A stretch of 64,000 nucleotides of DNA, taken from Zygaena filipendulae. Its lineage: Eukaryota > Arthropoda > Insecta > Lepidoptera > Zygaenidae. The notes under the pieces were generated by a model. The model had not been told where the DNA came from. It did not search any database and was given only the letters and a program-made list of their open reading frames with translations. How positions within the stretch are numbered: the first letter of the stretch is position 1; every line of letters begins with the position of its first letter. Where the stretch lies: NCBI GenBank assembly GCA_907165275.2, contig OU015672.1:3702501-3766500 (forward strand), given 5' to 3'. This document shows positions 57,376-64,000 of the stretch, piece after piece. The position numbers and the translations under genes are program-made.

Positions 57376-57437
57376 AATATAGTCAGAGTCCCGCGTCTAG
57401 GACAGCTGTATCCTAGACGCGGGACTCTGACTATATT
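57376..57437. repeat. Perfect 27-bp hairpin with 8-nt loop
   Basis: Arm 57376-57402 (starting AATATAGTCAGAGTCCCG) is the exact inverse complement of 57411-57437; the loop is CAGCTGTA. It has no mismatch over 27 pairs. Confidence 0.95.
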
Positions 57438-57579
57438 AGTATTATAAAGTAGAGGGAGGGTGCAGGAACTCAACATGGTGCAACTTGCAAGGTATCCCAC
57501 CACAGACATAATGTATTCCCCTTATAATCTGTTGCGCTTTAGTGATTCCAAAAATCCCCTCTTGGGCTCCCCTACCACA

Positions 57580-58850
57580 ACACATAACATTTGATTTTAT
57601 TCTCCATAAATTTTCATAACCCGGGCTTATATATATGAAAATCGCTTCTTAAGGAGTAAACTCCAATAAACTCCCAAAAAAATCTGTATCTGTAATCTGT
57701 AGTTCTCAATTCAAACGACTGTTCCATTCAAATGCTTTTTAATTTACTTTTGTATTAGGTACGATCTGAGACAAAGATACCTATATGTATATAACTATTT
57801 TTCTCTTCACAACAGAGAACTAAGTATGTTTTTGTATCTTAGTAAACAAAACATTTATTTACATAACATTGAGTCAAATATTTATATACTTTTCACAAGT
57901 GCCACGTGGGGTTAGGTTGGCAAACATTATGTTATATTTATGTGTCAACATTTATGCACACACAAGTCGTCTGTAAACATCCCATTTTCTGGTTCCTTGA
58001 CTAATACACCTATGTATTAGAAATCTGCCGAGCACTATCGACCCTTAGGGATACTTAAAGTTCGTAACGTGAGTTCAAAACAAAATACATAATGATATGT
58101 AAAACACTTAGTGATTTCGCTCGTGTCAATTTCTGAATTTCCTCAAGAATTCTTTGTATCAGGATCAGGTAACTATTCTTTGTATATTTGTTAGTGCGTT
58201 AAGCCGGAGGGTTCACGGGAGACTCGACGGGGGTCTACGTTTGCGTGACCAACAAATAGGAGTTCACAATTTGTAAGTGGGGGCCCAAGAAAATTTATCT
58301 GGTTTTGATAGTGTTGAACTAAAATGTTGGCTTGACTTCACTTATCAATGTAGACAGATAATATTCTAAGAAGCTCAGCAACTGTTACATGTAAAAACTT
58401 GCATATTTAGCTTACTAGTTTTGATTGGCCAGCTTTACTTTTTTGACTTCTACTCACAGCTCACAAGTCGCAGCACAATCAATAAATTAATCAATCAATT
58501 CTCACTTTTTTTTTTCGAAAATTGTTAGTTCGTGGTTGGGACTCAGCCGCGACGCTTTCCATAGCTAGATCTAATCTACACTATTTTTTGTCGAGTTTCC
58601 GAAATTATGGTACAAATTTAGCTGCAGCCGTCCACCGGAACTAGCAAAATTTTGAAATTGGTTTGTGAGAAGAAAGTTTGGGAACCTCTGGATTAGACGT
58701 CCGCCTAGCCACGCCGCGCCGCGCCGTGCTCGTTCTAGTGAGTTTTAGAGGTTAGGATTTTTTGGTTTTATTTTTAGTTTCATTTCTTGCGCATGCACTT
58801 GTACACACACACACTGATAGACGACCTTGGTTTATGTTTGTATTTATTAA
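57580..58850. other. No gene seen
   Basis: AT-rich with a GC patch at 58705-58735 (CCACGCCGCGCCGCGCCGTG). No frame longer than 60 codons of interest. Confidence 0.4.
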
Positions 58851-58851
58851 A

Positions 58852-59672
58852 CTAGCTGTTCCCCACCTGCGTTAATTTTGGTGTTCCCGCGGGAATTCCG
58901 TGATAAACAGTAACTACTCTATGTTACTCTCTGTACCCCTGACAACATGTACTTATGCAAAATTTCATGATGATCGGTTGAGCCGTTAAAGCGTGTACCA
59001 GACTGTTGTAAATAAGCCCAAAACGGAAGTTTCCAACATTTGTTTAAAACAGTGCGGACGGTTGTTTGCAACGAAATTTCTGTTTCTTTTCCACGACCTT
59101 GGTTTGTGGGCGCGCGTTGGAAATTTGCTGCGATCTCACCGGCGGCCCGCTGTGTGGACTTTTGTTGTAAACCACGCAAGCGCAGTTGAGTGGCGGCAGT
59201 CACGGGGAGCGCTCGCGCGTAGATTAATTTATTTATTCGCGCGCGTACGTATGAAAATGACGCAAGAAAAAAATTTATCGAGTTTACCGACCTCTATAGG
59301 GATCTGCCGTATCTCTGGGACCTCTCAATCCCAAAAAAAAATGTGTGGGAATATTTTATTTTATATTTTTTCTTTTTTTTCCTCAATTGCACTCAAAAGA
59401 GCAAAAGCCACACCAACTGTTTGAATTTTTGAAAGGCAAGGAGCCATTGCAAACATGTTTCCGATGCGAGGGACAAAAGCACACTGAAGTTGGAGCCTTG
59501 TTTACAACAAGTGTGGACGGAAACACCAACGGCGGTTAAAACCGACCTCCCGCCAAGGTGACTTTGCGGAGAGCATCGACCACATGGTCGATGGCGGAGA
59601 GGCTTGTTTACAACAGTCTGGTACACGCTTAAGGCGTAAAAAACAAATAAACTCACATTCGCATTCATAATA
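58852..59672 (-). mobile_element. Helitron (Lep1-like), split by the TTAA element
   Basis: It starts CTAGCTGTTCCCCACCTGCG with GTTCCCGCGGGAATTCCG, runs to GATCGGTTGAGCCGTTAA, and resumes at GGCGTAAAAAACAAATAAAC to about ATTCATAATACTTAC. Confidence 0.7.
58990..59628. mobile_element. 639-bp TTAA-flanked DNA element inside a Helitron
   Basis: Inverted ends AGCGTGTACCAGACTGTTGT and ACAACAGTCTGGTACACGC, with TTAA at 58986-58989 and 59629-59632. TTAA sites suggest piggyBac-type transposition. Interior frames (58993-59424 and a minus frame) are not transposase-like. Confidence 0.7.
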
Positions 59673-59679
59673 CTTACAT

Positions 59680-60915
59680 ATTAAGGATAAGTAGGTAGGT
59701 AACTATGATAAATAATATTTTATGTAATGTATGTATTAGTTGCTAGTTGTTAATTGTATTTTTTTTAGTAACTTCATGTACTCCTCTCGTAGTAATTCCA
59801 GTGCGTTAATTAAACTTTTATGTATATTTTTTTTATATTATGTGGAAACTGCTAGGTTTAGGAAATTGTTATACTTATGTTATTTTTATTTTGTATGGTT
59901 TTGTACCGTTTGTTTCCCGTTTTTATTCGTTCGTCCTCGCTAGATAGTAAATGAAGTTAAAAAAAAACGCTTACTTATCGTAATCTATTATCATCAATAC
60001 CTACAGAAGAAGAGGATTAAGTAAAAAACATAAATAAAATCGAATTCGACCTTCACACATCAAAAATAAACATAATCGCCCGTCGAATGATGACGAATTA
60101 CCTACCCATAGTGCAACACGAATGAATAAATTATAATTAGCTTTTTACAACAAAAGAGAACTAGGTATTTGTTAATACGAGACTCTAGAATATTTTTCCA
60201 ATTTTCAAGATTACCGGCTAAAATAAATTGTTAAATCCGGCCATTACTTTTTTATAATAAGCAGTGTACTTATCTTTGATCAAATTCAGTTGGTATAAAG
60301 GACGAGAAAGTTCGCCATCTTTTCATTTCATTCAAATAAAAGGGGATAAGTATTAAATTTCTTTCACGATGATATTATTGTTTTGAGTTTTCATAATATA
60401 CGCTGCATTTTTTATTCATAATACCAGCTACCGAGACTATCTAAGATAATTCGGTTGGTTTCAGAGAAATACTACCACAATTTTGATTCTTAAAGATGGT
60501 AAGCAAGCATGTTTTTTTTTACTATTATTGCCCAAAGTCATTCATGGCGAAAATAGATTTGGCATTCAAACAACGGAAATCGTGTCGTCCGACGTAAATT
60601 GCCCCGAAATTGTAGGCGATTTAAGTGGTCATGCGGAGATTAAAATGCAATAAGTATTCCATCATAGACACGACAGTAGGCACAATTAGAGAGCTAGCCT
60701 ATTCTTCTACGTTGGCATTTACAAGATTTATTTTTGGGGTTCTGTAATCAGTAAGCATTAGGCAAGTACGGAACTCTTGATAAATATAATAATTATTACA
60801 TATTGTATTGTATTTCGTCAAGTCAGTGTGTCTGCCTGAATGTCATAGCAATAGAAATACGTATAAGAAAGGAAGGTGAATTCTATAAAACCCGCTATAT
60901 AATAGTAAAATTATA
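59680..60915. other. No gene seen
   Basis: AT-rich, short frames; T-rich plus frame at 59740-59943 is hydrophobic by composition only. Confidence 0.45.
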
Positions 60916-60920
60916 AAAAA

Positions 60921-61130
60921 ATAGCTGTAGCCTACGGTTTCATCCGTGTGGCGTGGCGTTTCAGGCGTGAGTTTCGGAATTCCCGCATGAATAATTTTTT
61001 TCTAAAATAAAAGTAGCCTAAGTTCCTCCTTATAACATCAGCTATCTGCCAGTGAAAGTGCCGTTAAAAGCCATCCAGCCATTTCAGAGATTAGCCCGAA
61101 TAAACAGGCAGACAGAGAGACAAAAATTAA
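60921..61130 (-). mobile_element. Diverged Helitron
   Basis: ATAGCTGTAGCCTACGGTTT, GAGTTTCGGAATTCCCGC and AACAGGCAGACAGAGAGAC. Confidence 0.6.
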
Positions 61131-61202
61131 ATTAAAAAAAAATTATGTAAGTACCGTATGCATTTAGTGAAAAGCTGTTAAATTGGAATTACAAACAGAC
61201 AG

Positions 61203-61480
61203 ACATTTGAAATGAAATGAAATGAAATGAAATAAAGTTTATTTGTTACGACTACAATAAAATAAAATAAAATGGGTTAACAAAAAGAAGCACAAACTTA
61301 ACTTATTTCAATTTTATTTATATGTATGTAGATGTATAGATAGGGTTACACCTTGAAACCTGGCTGCTTTACAGCAAAAATGACTGCTCTATAAGTTGCA
61401 ACCCTTTTCCTGTGGCTGGCTATACTACTACTGACATAACTATTTGTCGTGTGAAAATTTAAACTTACTTTACTGTGTTT
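61203..61480 (-). mobile_element. LINE 3'-end fragment with (TTTCA)n tail
   Basis: On the minus strand the unit ends AAATAAACTTTATTTCATTT with four more TTTCA steps. The rest (61320-61430) is noncoding. Confidence 0.5.
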
Positions 61481-61739
61481 TCTCTGAGAATTTTCCCACA
61501 ATCACCAGTTAGCAACATGTACAAATAAAATAACGTCATAGAGAAACGTTAGTTTTGGCATCGCTTATCAGTTATCACTGTTATCAGTGTCACCATATGA
61601 TTGTACGATAAGCTAATAAGTACGGCAAAACAGTTCACAACACAATTGACACGAGGCTAAACCTCTTGGTGTGAGCTTTTTGTCAGACCGTCTAATTCTC
61701 AAACATAAACTTATCCGTACTGACATTATCCTAAATAAA

Positions 61740-61800
61740 CTAGTTGTCCCCGCGGCTTCACCCGCGGTAATTTCGGAGTTCCCGCGGGAATTCCGGGATA
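61740..61800 (-). mobile_element. Helitron 3' end
   Basis: CTAGTTGTCCCCGCGGCTTC and TTCCCGCGGGAATTCCGGGA. Confidence 0.72.
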
Positions 61801-62169
61801 AACTATACGTGTTAAAGCGCCTTAAGCACGCGAATAGCAACCAGTAATATTTGCGAGGCACCTACCTACCATAGAGATTTATCCAAAATATAAATTGACC
61901 GTTGCGTCGATAGTAAAAAAAATTATCACTTCGGTTGCTTTCGTCCAGCGAAAGGACACGACCTTTCTTTGTTCTAAAGTCTAAATTGCATATTTATTAC
62001 ATTTGTTACCGCATTAAAAACTTGTACTAAATAGCTTAAGTTTCATTATTTATGAAATGCCAATCTTGTGCGTAAACAATACGTATAAACCTTCCTCTTG
62101 AGTTACTCTATCTACCAAAATCCGTTGCGTAGTTTTGTAGATCTAATCATACATAGAGACAGACAGTGG

Positions 62170-62450
62170 AAAGCGACTTTGTTTCATACTATGTCTTGAT
62201 GCGAAAGTGTTCGTTTGTGACGCTTTCACTAATTAATGGCTTAACTGATCACCATGAAATTTTGCATACACGTAAAGAACATAGGATACTTTTTATCCCA
62301 AAATTCTCGCGGGAACTGCAAAATTAACGAGGGTGAACTTGCATTAAATTTTGGATATAAGTACTACACAGTTTCAGGGGTAGGTACAGAAAAGAATATA
62401 GGGTACTTTTATCCCGGAATTCCCGCGGGATCTCCGAAATTCCTATTGGA
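62170..62450 (+). mobile_element. Two overlapping Helitron fragments
   Basis: TTTCACTAATTAATGGCTTA, CACCATGAAATTTTGCATAC, then AATTCTCGCGGGAACTGC; a second body with TTATCCCGGAATTCCCGCGG ends near 62450. Confidence 0.6.
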
Positions 62451-62491
62451 TCTCCTATTGGTGGGATTTATTATTATTATTTCTAGTCTAA

Positions 62492-62664
62492 CGGCCGCAC
62501 TCTGATTCACTTTAATGATTAATTTTAAGTTAAGATTTTAAAAACAAAACTGCCGCACTCAGACGCGTTCATTAAATTAATGTCTCTGAGTGCGGCAGTT
62601 TTGTTTTTTAAATCTTTACTTACTTAAAATTAAGTAATCATTAAAACGACTCTGAGTGCGGCCG
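62492..62664. mobile_element. Palindromic PIF/Harbinger-like MITE with TAA duplication
   Basis: Termini CGGCCGCACTCTGATTCAC and CGACTCTGAGTGCGGCCG, TAA on both sides; a shorter 173-base member lacking part of the centre. It abuts a Helitron fragment. Confidence 0.75.
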
Positions 62665-63052
62665 TAAAAGGGTGTAAGCGGACTAAAACGGCGTATTATT
62701 TTATTATTTGTGATACATGCCAGACGTACAATCAAAGCACCGTCGTTTGTGAAAACAGGAAATCATTGTTTTACAAGACTTTATGCAATGCCGAGTATGT
62801 ATGTAATAATCATCTAATGAGGTAATTTTGTGGACGGTAGTATCCCATGAGACGCTTATTTATAACATGAATATATACCTATATATAATAATATCCTTCG
62901 TCATCATTGTACGACTTTACTAAGAAGTGTGTACGTTTTAGGAAATCTGTGTAATTAGTGCATTTAACAACAGACGAAATTTCGTTAAATGCCGAACACA
63001 GAAAATACCGTTAATGTCGTAAGGCTGTGATACTGCAACTAATGCTTTACAC

Positions 63053-63256
63053 TAGTGGTTCCCAAAGTATGGGTCACGTGCGAATATTAGGTGGGCCCTG
63101 AACACCGAAACTACCAAAATAAATAGATGAATCAAACTCGTTGAGATTAAAATTACCTAAAATTGAAATTGATGATAGCATTTTTTCCTTATGAGAACCG
63201 AGTAGTCCCGAGTTTAGAAGTTTGTGTTGCAATCCAGTCAACTTTGGAAACCACTG
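63053..63256. mobile_element. 204-bp hAT-type MITE
   Basis: Ends TAGTGGTTCCCAAAGT and ACTTTGGAAACCACTG; flanks CTTTACAC (63045-63052) and CTTTATAC (63257-63264). Confidence 0.7.
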
Positions 63257-63468
63257 CTTTATACTGCAACAGTTTTCTCAGAGCTCTTTCTTTGTGGACA
63301 GGACTCGTTCCGACTGCTGACTCTCGCCTTCGGCTCGGGCCACGGATCACACGTTCGCCTACCTCGGCTGCACTGCGGATGACAACTAGGTACATAATAT
63401 TGTGATCTGAGACATTTCTTACTTTACTGCCCTAGCACAGGCCCTAGCCCTAGGTATACACTAGGTAT

Positions 63469-63740
63469 TTTTTTTTTTTTTTTTTTTTTCCACATCACAA
63501 CACACAGATCTACTTGATCCCACAGTAAGCTAATAAAGCTTGTGTCGTGGAAACCAAGCAAACGTGGTATATACTACATAGAATTACTTATATATTATAC
63601 TATAGATATATAAACACACCCAGACTGGAAAATGGAACCCTGTGTTCATCACACAAAGTCCACCCCCACCGGGAATCGAACCCGGAACCCCTTGATTAGC
63701 GGGTAGGCATGGTGACCTCTGCGCCAATCGGGTCGTCAAA
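63469..63740 (-). mobile_element. tRNA-derived SINE with poly(A) tail
   Basis: Same family as 51436. The plus-strand T21 run at 63469-63489 is the minus-strand poly(A) tail; the head is GACGACCCGATTGGCGCAGA with B box GGTTCGATTCC. Confidence 0.85.
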
Positions 63741-63744
63741 ATTT

Positions 63745-64000
63745 TGTTCATAGGAAAAACCAAAGAGAATACTATATCCAAACATAGCCAATTTTAACAC
63801 TTTAAATTTATTTTATGACGAAAATTTATATCTAGAACATGATTTTGAAACTTACACGATATATTTTATCGCAAGCCAAGTAATCCATTTCGGGAAAAAA
63901 AATCGATAAAATTGCATTAATTTAATGTTTTACATAATATATGCCATATTTTTTAAAATCAATGGTAAACCACATGGTTGCCACACTTATGCCATCTGCC
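63745..64000. other. No gene seen at the right edge
   Basis: AT-rich sequence after the SINE; nothing recognisable. Confidence 0.4.

Larger units (their letters stand above)
54761..57571. mobile_element. 2.8-kb DNA element with ~75-bp TIRs and iterated CTGACGCGCTCGAG motif
   Basis: Left end GGGAGCCCAAGAAGGGATTT, then ACTAAAGCGCGTCAGATTA and GATACCTTGCA. The inverse of the right end reads GGGAGCCCAAGAGGGGATTT, then ACTAAAGCGCAACAGATTA and GGATACCTTGCA. A second inverted pair (CGAGTATTTCTATC..ATCGATTTTT) lies at 54870-54902 and 57336-57366. Inside are a foldback unit (55704-55905), a 180-bp tandem pair (56485-56850) and a perfect hairpin (57376-57437). No transposase-like frame is seen and no clear target duplication (TAGCAC/CTACCA at the borders), so the superfamily is open. 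Confidence 0.62.

Overview
This 64-kb window looks like intronic and intergenic DNA from a moth or butterfly (Lepidoptera). It is AT-rich and full of TACCTA/TAGGTA-type strings. Almost every kilobase carries a transposable-element remnant. The signature family is a Helitron-like element (Lep1-like) whose 3' end is a CCGCGGGTGAAACCGCGG hairpin followed by CAGCTAG. No rRNA, tRNA gene, CRISPR array, operon or bacterial signal is visible, and most open frames are chance frames or lie inside repeats.

Gene content. I support one spliced gene, on the minus strand. Five short, GC-richer exons at 29.7, 24.2, 14.8, 13.6 and 12.3 kb have AG/GT borders and keep one reading frame across all four introns. 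They give 167 whole codons; neither end is closed by these five exons. I cannot name the protein. A possible first coding exon (five codons, then a perfect GTAAGT donor) lies at 53.4 kb next to a GC-rich promoter-like stretch. A second minus-strand 5' exon or promoter candidate lies at 2.5-2.9 kb. A short frame ending in TGAATAAA at 52.3-52.6 kb is a weak further candidate.

Layout. 0-7 kb: putative 5' exon, CACACGTGT repeat copies, a tRNA-like SINE, Helitron pieces. 7.6-9.9 kb: a long-TIR DNA element with a foldback MITE inside its left arm. 10.2-16 kb: three exons, a three-level transposon nest and palindromic MITEs. 16.4-19.4 kb: a 3,039-bp hAT-type element with a perfect 8-bp target duplication and no visible transposase. 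21.5-30 kb: TCGGACTCGCAC-type repeat, hAT and PIF MITEs, many Helitrons, two exons. 30-36 kb: Helitrons and mixed repeats. 36.7-51.1 kb: two hairpin-capped element families, including a tandem pair of near-identical 611-bp copies and two inverted ~0.9-kb blocks. 40.36-40.86 kb: an isolated GC-rich insert. 51.4-53 kb: SINE, MITE, Helitron. 54.8-57.6 kb: a second long-TIR element with tandem 180-bp units. 58.9-63.7 kb: a TTAA-flanked element inside a Helitron, LINE tails, PIF and hAT MITEs, and a SINE with a poly(A) tail.

The most unusual signal is a shared architecture in two repeat families. Each has a core carrying a ~130-bp hairpin at one end. The hairpin arms are similar (CC(T/A)AGGGG...AAAG) and the loop carries the motif CGAGCG(T/A)AGCGAGG. 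All family names rest on visible termini, target duplications and recalled consensus features; no database search was possible.
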